Shown here: one piece after another, positions 1-7,489 of the stretch | Layout of the letters: every line of letters starts with the position of its first letter | How positions within the stretch are numbered: position 1 is the first letter of the stretch | Assembly: GCA_036396535.1 (NCBI GenBank) | Contig: DASWKR010000042.1 | Location: 1 to 42,451, forward strand | Direction: 5' to 3' | DNA from: Acidimicrobiia bacterium | GTDB taxonomy: Bacteria > Actinomycetota > Acidimicrobiia > Spongiisociales > UBA5794 | Length of the DNA: 42,451 nt | Program-made: the position numbers and the translations under genes | The notes under the pieces: generated by a model | Seen by the model: only the letters and a program-made list of their open reading frames with translations | Told to the model about the DNA's origin: nothing | Databases searched by the model: none

Positions 1-362
1 GCCGCCACGGTCACCACCATGAGGTGGGCCGACCAGCGGTGCACGTTCCGGATGAACTGGCCGAAGCCCACCTCGCTCTGCAGGAACTGGATGTTGCCGT
101 AGGCCGAGCCGGGGCTGGGCACGTAGAAGAACATCAGATAGATCCCCGACACCACCAGTGAGACGAAGAGAGTGAAGGAGGCCACGCCCAGGAACCAGGA
201 GTAGCCGAACCCAACCTCCTCGCGCCGTACCTTCACCGGGTAGATGTGGAGGAAAAAGCTTGTCCAGTGCGCCGCGGCCCGGTCCCGCGCCGTCTCTCGG
301 GTGGGCTGACGCACAATCGACCGTCCGACGACGCTCCGGCGTAGTTGTTCCCCGAGCTTCAT
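1..362 (-). CDS. Cytochrome b N-terminal domain protein (partial)
   Basis: This is the first ~120 residues of a membrane cytochrome b; the rest lies beyond the left edge. After a basic cytoplasmic lead comes a hydrophobic helix (about residues 55-80, from YSWFLGVASF to YLMFFYV), then the segment VGFGQFIRNVHRWSAHLMV. The HRWSAH histidine pattern is the classic first heme-ligand region of the cytochrome b/b6 N-terminal domain. The ATG overlaps the stop of the upstream oxidoreductase gene by 4 nt (ATGA), so the two are probably translationally coupled. It is inferred to pass electrons between the quinone pool and the Fe-S/FAD partner encoded just upstream; the direction of flow cannot be told from the sequence. 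The number of hemes is unknown because the gene is cut. Confidence 0.85.
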   Translation of the reverse strand, partial: MKLGEQLRRSVVGRSIVRQPTRETARDRAAAHWTSFFLHIYPVKVRREEVGFGYSWFLGVASFTLFVSLVVSGIYLMFFYVPSPGSAYGNIQFLQSEVGFGQFIRNVHRWSAHLMVVTVA

Positions 363-2170
363 GAGAGGCTCCCGATGCTGAGCGGCACCCTGTCGGGAAC
401 CCCGACCCCGTTCCACACACCCATCGACAGGGCATTGGTCGGGCACCTCTCGATGCACAGGCCACAACGGATGCAGGTGGATTCGTCGAGGAGCAGGGCG
501 GTGCCCTCGGTGCCCCCCACCTCTGGGGCCGGTACCAGGGCTATCAGGTCGAGCGGGCAGACGTCGGAACACAACCCGCAGAGCACGCAGGCGTGGACGT
601 CGAGCAGGATGTTGGCGAAGCAGCGGAGACAGCGCTGAGCCTCACATCGAGCCTGTTCCTCACTGAATCCGACCTCCACCTCGCGAAGACCGATACGCCG
701 CTCGGTGCTGAGCGAAGGGACCGACACCCGATCTTGACGGTCATAGGGGTCTTGTAGACGGTGGAACTGGTCGAGCACCACCATCCGGCCGGGAGTGTCT
801 TCTTCTCGTCCGCCCCCGAAGGCGCGGTGGATCGACGCCGCCGCTCGCCGCCCGTCGGCGATCGCCTCGATCAGGCTACGAGGGCCATGGACGACGTCAC
901 CTCCTGCCCACACACCCGGGATGGAGGTTGCCAGGGTCTCGGAGTCGACCTCGATGGTGCCCCGGCGACTCGCGGTGGGACCGTCCGGCTGAAGTGCGGA
1001 CAGGTCCACTGCCTGACCGATGGCGAGGATGACGGTGTCGGTGGCCAAGACCTCCCGGTCTTCCTGGTCTAGCGTTGGGGCGAAGCGGCCTGTCTCATCG
1101 AAGACCGAGAGCACGCCGACCGTCTCGACCCCTATCGCCCTGTCGTCTTCGACCAGGATGCGAGCCGGTCCCCTTCGGTGGACGAACTTGATCCCTTCGA
1201 GAAGGGCTTCGTGGATCTCGAATTCGGCGGCCGGCATCTCATGGCGTGCCTCGAGGGACACCACGGTCACGTCGGTGGCCCCGGCTCTTACCGCACTTCG
1301 CGCCACGTCCACCGCCTCGGTGAAGCTGGCCTCTGGGAGGGGCTCAGGCTCGTCGAAGCCGGAGAACCGCTGCGCCTCCGAGTAGGCGGCGGCCCGCAGC
1401 GCCGTTCTGGCGGCGTCCAGGGCGACGTTGCCTCCACCGATCACCACGACACGATTCCCTACATCGACGTGGAACCCCTGGTTGAGGTTGATGAGGAATT
1501 CCAATGCCCGGAACACCCCATCGGCCTGGTGGCCGTCGATGTCGAGACCGCGTCCCAGCGAGGCGCCAAACGCCAGGAAGATCGCATCGTGGCGCTCCCT
1601 CAGATCGCCGAACGTGACGTCGGTTCCCAGGCGGATGTCCAGGCGCACCTCGACCCCCAGGCTGACGACTGCGTCGATCTCGGCCCGCAGCAGCCGCCGG
1701 TCGAGGCGATACTCAGGGATCCCCAGCACCATCATCCCGCCCAGTTCCCCGGTCGCCTCGTACACGGTTACGCGGTATCCGAGGAGACGGAGATCGTGAG
1801 CGGCCGCCAGGCCGGCGGGTCCGCCGCCGACAATCCCCACGCTCTGGGGCCGCGACGTCCGAGGTGGAGCTGCCACCTGGGCCCAACGGGCGTTGGGCCC
1901 AGCCTCCACCCCGTATTGCTCGGTGACGAAACGTTTGAGCGCCCGGATGGCGATTGGCTGGTCGATCTCACCCCGCCGGCAGGCATCTTCGCAGGGGGCG
2001 GCACACACCCGCCCGCAGACCGAAGCGAACGGGTTAGGCAGGCGGGCTGTCAGGTAGGCGGTCAGATCGTCCCCGTCGGCTATGGCGGCCACATACATGC
2101 CGGCGTTGGTGTGAACCGGACAGGCGGCTAGACAGGGGATGTTGCGATCGAAAAACCGGAGCGTCTCCAT
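359..2170 (-). CDS. GltD-like FAD/NAD(P)-binding oxidoreductase with four Fe-S cluster motifs
   Basis: A 603-residue soluble flavoprotein. The N-terminus has the cysteine-rich domain of glutamate synthase small subunits and dihydropyrimidine dehydrogenase (CLAACPVHTN, then CGRVCAAPCEDAC). A Rossmann FAD motif (GIVGGGPAGLAAA), a second nucleotide-binding motif (VVVIGGGNVALDAAR) and the FAD-closing AGGDVVHGP segment follow. The C-terminus adds two ferredoxin-like [4Fe-4S] motifs, CVLCGLCSDVCP and CIRCGLCIERCP. I chose the ATG at 2170 because it overlaps the upstream stop (TGATG) and puts the conserved RNIPCLAACP near the N-terminus; a longer in-frame reading exists. Coupled on both sides to membrane genes, it probably links NAD(P)H to a membrane cytochrome b rather than making glutamate, as no large glutamate synthase subunit is present. 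Electron donor and acceptor are inferred. Confidence 0.85.
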   Translation of the reverse strand: METLRFFDRNIPCLAACPVHTNAGMYVAAIADGDDLTAYLTARLPNPFASVCGRVCAAPCEDACRRGEIDQPIAIRALKRFVTEQYGVEAGPNARWAQVAAPPRTSRPQSVGIVGGGPAGLAAAHDLRLLGYRVTVYEATGELGGMMVLGIPEYRLDRRLLRAEIDAVVSLGVEVRLDIRLGTDVTFGDLRERHDAIFLAFGASLGRGLDIDGHQADGVFRALEFLINLNQGFHVDVGNRVVVIGGGNVALDAARTALRAAAYSEAQRFSGFDEPEPLPEASFTEAVDVARSAVRAGATDVTVVSLEARHEMPAAEFEIHEALLEGIKFVHRRGPARILVEDDRAIGVETVGVLSVFDETGRFAPTLDQEDREVLATDTVILAIGQAVDLSALQPDGPTASRRGTIEVDSETLATSIPGVWAGGDVVHGPRSLIEAIADGRRAAASIHRAFGGGREEDTPGRMVVLDQFHRLQDPYDRQDRVSVPSLSTERRIGLREVEVGFSEEQARCEAQRCLRCFANILLDVHACVLCGLCSDVCPLDLIALVPAPEVGGTEGTALLLDESTCIRCGLCIERCPTNALSMGVWNGVGVPDRVPLSIGSLS

Positions 2171-2397
2171 CAGATCCACCCCCTGCGCTGGGCTACGCGC
2201 AGGCCCCACATTCCCAGCACCAGGAAAGCCGCCCACACCATCGTGCCCACGAGGTCGGCCACGGGCCGAGAGGCTTGGGCAACGACAGGTAACCGCAGCA
2301 CCCGGGAGGGCAGCCAGACCGTCGCCAGGGCAAAGTACCCCACGATGCCCAGGCCGGTCAGCCCGGCTTCAGCCCAACCTCTATCTCTTGGCGCCAT
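2170..2397 (-). CDS. Small two-helix membrane protein of the electron-transfer operon
   Basis: A 75-residue protein with two hydrophobic stretches (about residues 10-25, GLTGLGIVGYFALATV, and about 48-65, TMVWAAFLVLGMWGL) and a positively charged end (RVAQRRGW). I do not recognise the family. The ATG at 2397 has a G-rich ribosome-binding stretch just upstream and lies 23 nt past the lipoprotein stop. Its TGA overlaps the ATG of the oxidoreductase by one base, so it belongs to this operon. It is likely a membrane anchor or accessory subunit for the neighbouring cytochrome b or oxidoreductase; that is inference from position and topology only. Confidence 0.6.
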   Translation of the reverse strand: MAPRDRGWAEAGLTGLGIVGYFALATVWLPSRVLRLPVVAQASRPVADLVGTMVWAAFLVLGMWGLRVAQRRGWI

Positions 2398-2420
2398 GGG
2401 CACCCCCGCGCTTATTTCGG

Positions 2421-3350
2421 CTAGCCGGCCGCCAGCGTCACCTCGATCCAGCCCTGGTTGGCACTTTGGGCATGGCTTTCGTCCTCCCAACCCTCCGGCC
2501 CGAAATCCGGATCCCAGAAGGCCAAGGCCATGCCTGACGAGGCGCCGGCCACCTCCAGTTGCCCGTCGTGTTCATCACCGGTCTGGAGGGGTCGCCGCAT
2601 CTCGAAGATCCAGATCCCCTCCCCGTCATCGACAGGATTGGTGTGATTCCAGACGCCCAACAGGCTGTTCTCACCGGTAGCACTGTTGTCATCCTCACGC
2701 TCGTCGGGGATCGTCGCCCACTCGTCATCGAAGTTGCACCCCGAGTCGTTGCCAGGCTCACCGTCACCGGGACCCGCCACCGCCCCTCCATTCTCTTCTC
2801 CGGCGGTGCACTCGAGCTCCCAATGCCAGATGTCGACCATGCCCAGACTGGTCTCGCGATCCGGCTCCTCGGCTCCCATGTGCTCCCCGGCCTCGGCGTC
2901 GATCCGCCACATGACCGCAGAAGACCCCGACTGATGGGCATCCTCAGCGTTCCAGTTGTAGTCGTCCTCGACCTGGAACAGCACATAGACGAACTCCCCG
3001 TCGTGGGCCACCTGCACCGTCGCCGCCAGAGGCTCGACGTCCTCGCCTTCGATAGCCTCCAAGGTGAGATCAAGACCTTCGATTCCGCCCCAATCGGCGG
3101 GATCCCCGTCGACGTTGATCGTGGCCAAGGGAGCCTCCAATGTCCGTACCGGGCCCTCCTCATGCTCGTCCCCCGGGGCCGAGGTAGTCACGCCTGCGGC
3201 CGTAGTGGTGGCTTCCGGAACGGTGGTGGTCGCCGAGACCGCAGTTGTCGCAGTCGTCGCTTCTGAGGCAGTTGTGGTGCTCGTCCCACCGCCATCACAG
3301 GCGGCCAGAAGCAACACCAAGGCTGCGCCAACAGTCAGCGGGATCCTCAT
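2421..3350 (-). CDS. Lipoprotein with ethylbenzene-dehydrogenase-type heme-binding domain
   Basis: A 309-residue exported lipoprotein. The signal peptide ends in the lipobox LLAAC (Cys18), followed by a Thr/Ala-rich linker to about residue 58. The rest resembles the heme-b-binding gamma subunit of type II DMSO-reductase-family enzymes such as ethylbenzene dehydrogenase: INVDGDPADWGGI near the domain start, EFVYVLFQVEDDYNW, and VDIWHWELE. The ATG at 3350 is preceded by AGGAGG at good spacing, which is preferred over an upstream in-frame start because it places the signal peptide correctly. It heads the operon with the small membrane protein, the FAD/Fe-S protein and cytochrome b. No molybdopterin catalytic subunit is visible here, so it may act as an extracytoplasmic electron carrier; that role is inferred. 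Confidence 0.75.
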   Translation of the reverse strand: MRIPLTVGAALVLLLAACDGGGTSTTTASEATTATTAVSATTTVPEATTTAAGVTTSAPGDEHEEGPVRTLEAPLATINVDGDPADWGGIEGLDLTLEAIEGEDVEPLAATVQVAHDGEFVYVLFQVEDDYNWNAEDAHQSGSSAVMWRIDAEAGEHMGAEEPDRETSLGMVDIWHWELECTAGEENGGAVAGPGDGEPGNDSGCNFDDEWATIPDEREDDNSATGENSLLGVWNHTNPVDDGEGIWIFEMRRPLQTGDEHDGQLEVAGASSGMALAFWDPDFGPEGWEDESHAQSANQGWIEVTLAAG

Positions 3351-3385
3351 CGGTCCTCCTCTGCGTGACAGGCCAAACGGGCCAC

Positions 3386-3414
3386 TTGACACTGGGTGGC
3401 CAGATCGTTCCTAT
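3386..3414 (+). promoter_or_regulatory. Possible promoter for the toxin-antitoxin-like pair
   Basis: A perfect TTGACA -35 box (3386-3391) is followed after 17 bp by TCCTAT, a weak -10 match. It would start RNA about 25 nt before the ATG at 3446. The region also separates this pair from the divergent lipoprotein operon. The -10 is poor, so confidence is low. Confidence 0.3.
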
Positions 3415-3445
3415 TGCTACGGGACTTTGCCGCGCCCACAGCTCG

Positions 3446-3598
3446 ATGCCAGAGGCGAAGGTCCCAAAACACTCGGGGCTTCTGACCAGAAGGCGGTGCG
3501 GCCGCGGGCCGCACGACGTGCTGGTCGCCGAACGCACTCGCCTCGCCGACGAGGCCGAAGCGTCGTGGCGGCGCCAACGCGAACTGCTCGAGAAGTGA
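3446..3598 (+). CDS. Small ORF coupled to the PIN-like toxin; possible truncated antitoxin
   Basis: A possible 50-residue protein whose TGA overlaps the GTG of the toxin by 4 nt. This is the arrangement usual for antitoxin genes in such pairs. Its last ~25 residues (AERTRLADEAEASWRRQRE) form a charged helix like the C-terminal neutralising tail of small antitoxins. The N-terminal half (LLTRRRCGRGP) does not look like a ribbon-helix-helix or AbrB DNA-binding domain, and no clear ribosome-binding site precedes the ATG. I think the antitoxin has lost its DNA-binding part by deletion, but a short intact antitoxin cannot be excluded. The true start is uncertain; GTG codons closer to the end are alternatives. 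Confidence 0.35.
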   Translation: MPEAKVPKHSGLLTRRRCGRGPHDVLVAERTRLADEAEASWRRQRELLEK

Positions 3599-3951
3599 AG
3601 GCCCTTCTCGACGAGATGCATGCTCCGAGCATCGCCGGCAGCCTCAATGACCAGTCCTTCGATGTCATCGCGGTCGCCGCCGATCCCGGACTGCGCGGCA
3701 GGTCGGATGAAGATCTCCTCACCCACGCTGCGGCTCCTGGACGTGCTCTGGTCACCGAGAACGTGGCGGACTTCATGCCGCTCGCTACGCAATGGGCCGG
3801 CGCGGGCGAGGCACACGCCGGTTTGATCTTCACCAACCCGAGACGGTTCAACCGGGCAACACTCGCCTACCCGGGGAACCTCATCGCCGCCCTCCGGGAG
3901 TTCCTCGCCGATCCGCCGATCACCGGCGTGTCGTGGATCTGGTGGCTGTGA
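3595..3951 (+). CDS. DUF5615-type PIN-like toxin
   Basis: A 118-residue protein that resembles the DUF5615 PIN-like family, putative ribonuclease toxins of type II toxin-antitoxin systems. The sequence shows the acidic N-terminal motif LLDEMHAPSIA, then DVIAVAADPGLRGRSDEDLL, the central ALVTENVADF with conserved Glu and Asp, and the HAGLIFTNPRRF strand. The start is the GTG at 3595, overlapping the preceding small ORF as GTGA. Length and motif order are normal for the family, so the toxin itself looks intact. It is convergent with the TetR gene 33 nt downstream. Ribonuclease activity is inferred from the fold; activity of this family is not firmly established. Confidence 0.75.
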   Translation: MKALLDEMHAPSIAGSLNDQSFDVIAVAADPGLRGRSDEDLLTHAAAPGRALVTENVADFMPLATQWAGAGEAHAGLIFTNPRRFNRATLAYPGNLIAALREFLADPPITGVSWIWWL

Positions 3952-3984
3952 CGATGCGGCCGGCCACCGCACGATGTGCCCACC

Positions 3985-4662
3985 TCAACGCGCAGACCCC
4001 TGTTCGTTGAGCCATGTCGGGTCGAAGAAGTGGTTGAGGAAGTCCGCAACCCAACCTTCCCATTGGTCCATTGTCCAGCCCGTTTCCATGAGGCTGGTCA
4101 CTGTCGCTGCCGAGTCGATTGCGGTGACTAGCTCTGCAATCTGTTCCAGGCTGAGATCGGGTCTTCTGACCTCGTCGGGAAAGAGGAGTTCGCAGACGGC
4201 CAATGCTCCCTCGAGCTTGTACTGGCGTCCCATCCGTTCGAGGTCCTTGAGTCTGGGATCGGACGAGTTGGCGTGAAACACCATGAGTTCGAGCTCCAGG
4301 GCGGTGCTCTCCCAAGTCTCCCGAGAGTCTCGTGCGGCGATACGGATCCTTTTCAGGGGGTTGGGTTCGCTTCGGAGAGCGTCGAGGAGTCCAGCGTCAG
4401 CGTCGCTGCCCTGGACCTCAACGTAATGGGCCGTGGAGTCTCTGAGCAGACCGATCTTGTCCTCGAAGATGTTGTAGATGGTCTGCTCGGAGACCTCGGC
4501 GCATTCGGCGACCTGTCTGACGGACGTGTTCTGAAACCCTTGTCTCATGAACAACGAGAGGGCCGCATCCATGATCGCCTCTCTCGTCTCCCGCGCTTGT
4601 GCCTCTCGCCGCGGTGCTCGATATTGCCGATTGACTCCATCGTCGGGTGGTTGTAGTGTCAC
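3985..4662 (-). CDS. TetR/AcrR-family transcriptional regulator
   Basis: A 225-residue regulator with a typical TetR N-terminal helix-turn-helix at about residues 24-70: REAIMDAALSLFMRQGF, TSVRQVAECAEVSEQTIYN, then the closing helix. The remainder is a mostly helical ligand-binding and dimerisation domain with no recognisable ligand signature. The start is a GTG at 4662; no strong ribosome-binding site is seen, so the first ~20 residues are uncertain. It is divergent from a six-helix membrane protein gene 65 bp away and most likely represses that gene and itself through the imperfect palindrome between them. Confidence 0.85.
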   Translation of the reverse strand: MTLQPPDDGVNRQYRAPRREAQARETREAIMDAALSLFMRQGFQNTSVRQVAECAEVSEQTIYNIFEDKIGLLRDSTAHYVEVQGSDADAGLLDALRSEPNPLKRIRIAARDSRETWESTALELELMVFHANSSDPRLKDLERMGRQYKLEGALAVCELLFPDEVRRPDLSLEQIAELVTAIDSAATVTSLMETGWTMDQWEGWVADFLNHFFDPTWLNEQGSAR

Positions 4663-4679
4663 TCAGATCACTGGGGTCT

Positions 4680-4693
4680 TACTTAAATGAGTA
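4680..4693. promoter_or_regulatory. Imperfect palindrome, candidate TetR operator
   Basis: TACTTAAATGAGTA has matching outer arms TACT/AGTA and is AT-rich in a GC-rich region. It sits between the divergent TetR gene and the membrane-protein gene, where an autoregulatory operator would be expected. The assignment rests on position and symmetry only. Confidence 0.35.
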
Positions 4694-4727
4694 TGTGGGC
4701 ATCCAAGTCTGACAGGGAGGAGCCGCC

Positions 4728-5462
4728 TTGGCAACGGACACTCAGTTGAGAGACAGCCACACACGCAACGCCCCCGCCGAGAGAGGCGAAGCGATCACGA
4801 TCCGAATCGGTGGCATCGCCGGTCTATTGGCCGGGCTCCTCGCCCTGAGCCTGAACTTCATCCTGCTGGGATCCGAAACCCCCGACCCGAACGCGCCAGT
4901 CAGTGAGATCGCGGCATATGTGCAAGGGCATACGGAAGCACTCATGGCTTCGACAACGGCAAGGTTTGGCGTGTTCTTTCTCTTGGTCATCTTTGGGGTA
5001 GGGCTCTATCGGTTGTCGAGAGGTTCATCCGAGGGCCATCATCGAGCTTGGGCTGTCATGGGCATGGCTGGCGTGGTTTGGCTCGTCTCTGTGGGAACGG
5101 TCTCGAACTCGATCGAGCTGGCCGGGGTGTGGCAAGCCGGGAGTCTGGATACGCGACCTGAGATGCTGATGACCATATGGAGTCTGGCCAGCGTGATGTT
5201 CGTTGCCAACGCCATCGCGTGGGCGACCTTCGTTCTCGGCTTCACGATGGCCGGCGTGGTCAACGAATCACTTCCGAGGTTGCTGGGCGGCTATGGGATC
5301 GTCGTGGCTGCGCTTTGCCTGGCGGGTGGAATCGGTGTTGGCTCTGTTGTCAATGAGGGGTGGTTCCAATATCCGTGGTTCCTGTCCGAGCTTCTCTTCG
5401 TGCTGTGGCTCTTCTCGACGGCTGGGTTGATGATCAAGCGATCAGTGCCGACAACCGCCTGA
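4728..5462 (+). CDS. Six-helix membrane protein, TetR-linked
   Basis: A 244-residue integral membrane protein. Hydrophobic segments lie at about residues 28-50 (GGIAGLLAGLLALSLNFILL), 82-102, 107-130, 148-175, 185-208 and 215-235. The start is a TTG at 4728, supported by GGGAGGAG 5-6 nt upstream and by the absence of a better start. I do not recognise the family with confidence; the layout resembles DUF4386-like proteins of unknown function. Divergent pairing with a TetR regulator suggests an inducible membrane function such as efflux or stress response, which is inference. It is convergent with the tRNA and MFS genes downstream. Confidence 0.7.
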   Translation: MATDTQLRDSHTRNAPAERGEAITIRIGGIAGLLAGLLALSLNFILLGSETPDPNAPVSEIAAYVQGHTEALMASTTARFGVFFLLVIFGVGLYRLSRGSSEGHHRAWAVMGMAGVVWLVSVGTVSNSIELAGVWQAGSLDTRPEMLMTIWSLASVMFVANAIAWATFVLGFTMAGVVNESLPRLLGGYGIVVAALCLAGGIGVGSVVNEGWFQYPWFLSELLFVLWLFSTAGLMIKRSVPTTA

Positions 5463-5578
5463 CGAGACGAACATCTCACCCAGCGCGCCCTCTCCGCCGC
5501 CCCCGGGGTCGCGATCGGCCTCGTGAATCGATCCTTCGGGGAGGCAGGAACCCGTTCAGGGCCACGGATTCCGTCCGG

Positions 5579-5651
5579 CTCCGGGGGTGGGACTCGAACC
5601 CACAACCTACGGATTAACAGTCCGCCGCTCTGCCAATTGAGCTACCCCGGA
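5579..5651 (-). tRNA. tRNA-Asn (GTT)
   Basis: The 73-nt minus-strand sequence folds as a complete cloverleaf. The acceptor stem is TCCGGGG paired with CCCCGGA, the D arm contains AGCTCAATTGGCAGAGC, the anticodon loop reads CTGTTAA (anticodon GTT), and the T arm is GTGGGTTCGAGTCCCAC. The discriminator base is G. CCA is not encoded (CCG follows), so it is added after transcription. Confidence 0.97.
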
Positions 5652-5719
5652 AGGTTCCTCCGACTGGAGGCGAGCGATGGTACTACACGGTCCCTTCACG
5701 CCAGGAAGCCGTGATGGCG

Positions 5720-6940
5720 TCACGGATCGCTCGCCGGTCCCTCACTCATCGGCATCGTCTCAGGGAAGATCCACAAGAAAACCGAGGCGCCCACGAAGCC
5801 GATACCGCCAATGGCCAGGCATGCCGCCGCGAGGCTCGCCACAGACGTCACGGCGGCAACGGTCAGCGGACCCGTGATGCCCCCGATGTCGCTGACGAGG
5901 CGCCACCCGCCCAAGAACTCGTTGCGCCCGACACGGGGCGAGAGGTCGGAAGCGAGCGTCATGCCGAGCCCCGCCCCGAACCCGTTCCCGAAACCGAAGA
6001 GCACCCCGGCGAGCACCAGCCCGGTCAAGGTGGACGCCTGGGTCATGACAGCGAGCGCGGTCGCCATCAACGCCATGGCGGGAACCCCTGCCCATTTCCT
6101 GCCGAACCGGTCCATGAGTTGGCCGACGGGATAGAACAGCAGCATGTCGATGGCCGACCCGGCGGCGAACACGAACGAGATCCCGCTGGCGGCGACGCCG
6201 ATGTGACCGCCCCACAGCGGGATGAGCGTGTCACGCGACGTCCTGATGAGCTGCAGGATGATCGAAACCGCTCCCCCGCTCACGAGCAGCCGCCGTCGCC
6301 CCGTGAAGGAGTCTCTCATGCGGCCGAGCGAGGCCCGCACCGTGACTTCGGCGCGCCGCGGTGTCTCGGCGGTGAAGAGGGCGAGCGCCACGAGCGCCGC
6401 CAGCGCCACGACTGCCTGAGTCACGAAGGCAGCCTCGAGGCCGTAGATCGCCACGGCCGTGCCCCCGATGATCGGCCCGACGAAGTTCCCGACGCGGTTG
6501 ACGCCACCGAGCATCGACATCACGCGGCCCCGGAACTCCGGCGGCGAGATCTCGGTCGCATACGACATGCGGGAGAGCAGCCAAAGCGCCCAGCCCCAGC
6601 CCATGATCCCCACGAGGACGGCGTACAGCGGGAGTGACGGCCGCATGGCGATCCCCACGCCGACGACCGCCAGGATGACGGTGCCGATGGCCATGCCCTT
6701 GCGTTCCCCGAGCCTGGCGACGATGAGCCCGGCCGGCACGTCGAACATGAACGTGCCGATGCCTCGCAGAGCGACGATCGCCCCGGCCGCCGGCACGGAA
6801 GCGCCGAGGCTCAATGCCAGCAACGGCAGGATCGGCAGCGTGGCGCCCTGGCCGACGGCGAACAGGAACGTCGGCAGGTAGACGGAGGTCGACAGCGAGC
6901 GCACACGGAAGCTCGAAGGCTCCGGCATCGGGGCCGCCAC
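5720..6940 (-). CDS. Major facilitator superfamily transporter
   Basis: A 406-residue multi-spanning membrane protein with about 12 hydrophobic segments in two six-helix halves. The loop 2-3 signature of MFS carriers is visible as DVPAGLIVARLGERKGMA, and the symmetry-related loop in the second half as PVGQLMDRFGRKWAG. The substrate cannot be read from the sequence; the overall look is of the drug/sugar efflux MFS_1 group. A GTG start at 6940 is used; an ATG four codons in is an alternative and neither has a strong ribosome-binding site. It stands alone on the minus strand between tRNA-Asn and a divergent YtxH-like gene. Confidence 0.88.
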   Translation of the reverse strand: MAAPMPEPSSFRVRSLSTSVYLPTFLFAVGQGATLPILPLLALSLGASVPAAGAIVALRGIGTFMFDVPAGLIVARLGERKGMAIGTVILAVVGVGIAMRPSLPLYAVLVGIMGWGWALWLLSRMSYATEISPPEFRGRVMSMLGGVNRVGNFVGPIIGGTAVAIYGLEAAFVTQAVVALAALVALALFTAETPRRAEVTVRASLGRMRDSFTGRRRLLVSGGAVSIILQLIRTSRDTLIPLWGGHIGVAASGISFVFAAGSAIDMLLFYPVGQLMDRFGRKWAGVPAMALMATALAVMTQASTLTGLVLAGVLFGFGNGFGAGLGMTLASDLSPRVGRNEFLGGWRLVSDIGGITGPLTVAAVTSVASLAAACLAIGGIGFVGASVFLWIFPETMPMSEGPASDP

Positions 6941-7128
6941 GTCTGGAGCTCAGTCCGGTTCGACGAGTGCCGGAGGCGGCCACCCGTTTCGGGCCGATGC
7001 ACACAGCCCGGAGAGAGCGAGCCCTGGATGGTTGTCGAGGTCTGCGGTCACATGATCTCCAACTCAGGCACCGCCTCGCAGACGGCGCGGCGACCTGGAG
7101 CCGGGCAGCGCGCCGTGTCGAGGGTGAT

Positions 7129-7138
7129 TTGTGCACAA
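7129..7138. promoter_or_regulatory. Palindrome TTGTGCACAA upstream of the YtxH-like gene
   Basis: A perfect 10-bp palindrome 47 bp before the ATG at 7186, in the 245-bp gap between the divergent MFS and YtxH-like genes. It could be an operator; no -35/-10 pair is convincing here. Nothing else is seen in this gap. Confidence 0.25.
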
Positions 7139-7185
7139 TACACACGGACCTGTCGCCGGGTCGGTGGAAGCCCGAGGGTGCAAGA

Positions 7186-7458
7186 ATGTCGATGATGAAA
7201 CGACGAACCGCCTTGATGGCCGGCTTCGGGATCGGATACGTGCTCGGGGCCAAGGCCGGCCGTCAGCGATACGAGCAGATCCGCGGTATCGCCAGGACCA
7301 TCGCCGAGAACCCACCGATCCGCCGGGTGCTCGACGACGTCGGCTACCTCGCCGACGCCGGAACGGCGGCGACGCGCTCTGCGATGAGCGAACGGCTCCA
7401 CAGCGTGGGAAGCTCGATCCGCCGTTCCGCAGGCACCGCCTCTGGGTCCGGGGTCTAG
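7186..7458 (+). CDS. YtxH-like small membrane-associated protein
   Basis: A 90-residue protein with one N-terminal hydrophobic segment running into the motif GYVLGAKAGRQRYEQI, typical of actinobacterial YtxH-like proteins, then an amphipathic C-terminal region. The ATG at 7186 has GAGGGTG upstream at proper spacing. The function of the family is not established; membership in envelope stress responses is often proposed. It is convergent with rpoD, 31 nt away. Confidence 0.7.
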   Translation: MSMMKRRTALMAGFGIGYVLGAKAGRQRYEQIRGIARTIAENPPIRRVLDDVGYLADAGTAATRSAMSERLHSVGSSIRRSAGTASGSGV

Positions 7459-7489
7459 ACGAGCGTGTGCGTGCCGGTGATCGCCACGA

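Noticed and set aside
359-2170. The FAD/Fe-S protein as a true glutamate synthase small subunit
   Set aside because: No large subunit is nearby, it carries two extra C-terminal [4Fe-4S] motifs, and it is coupled to a cytochrome b gene.
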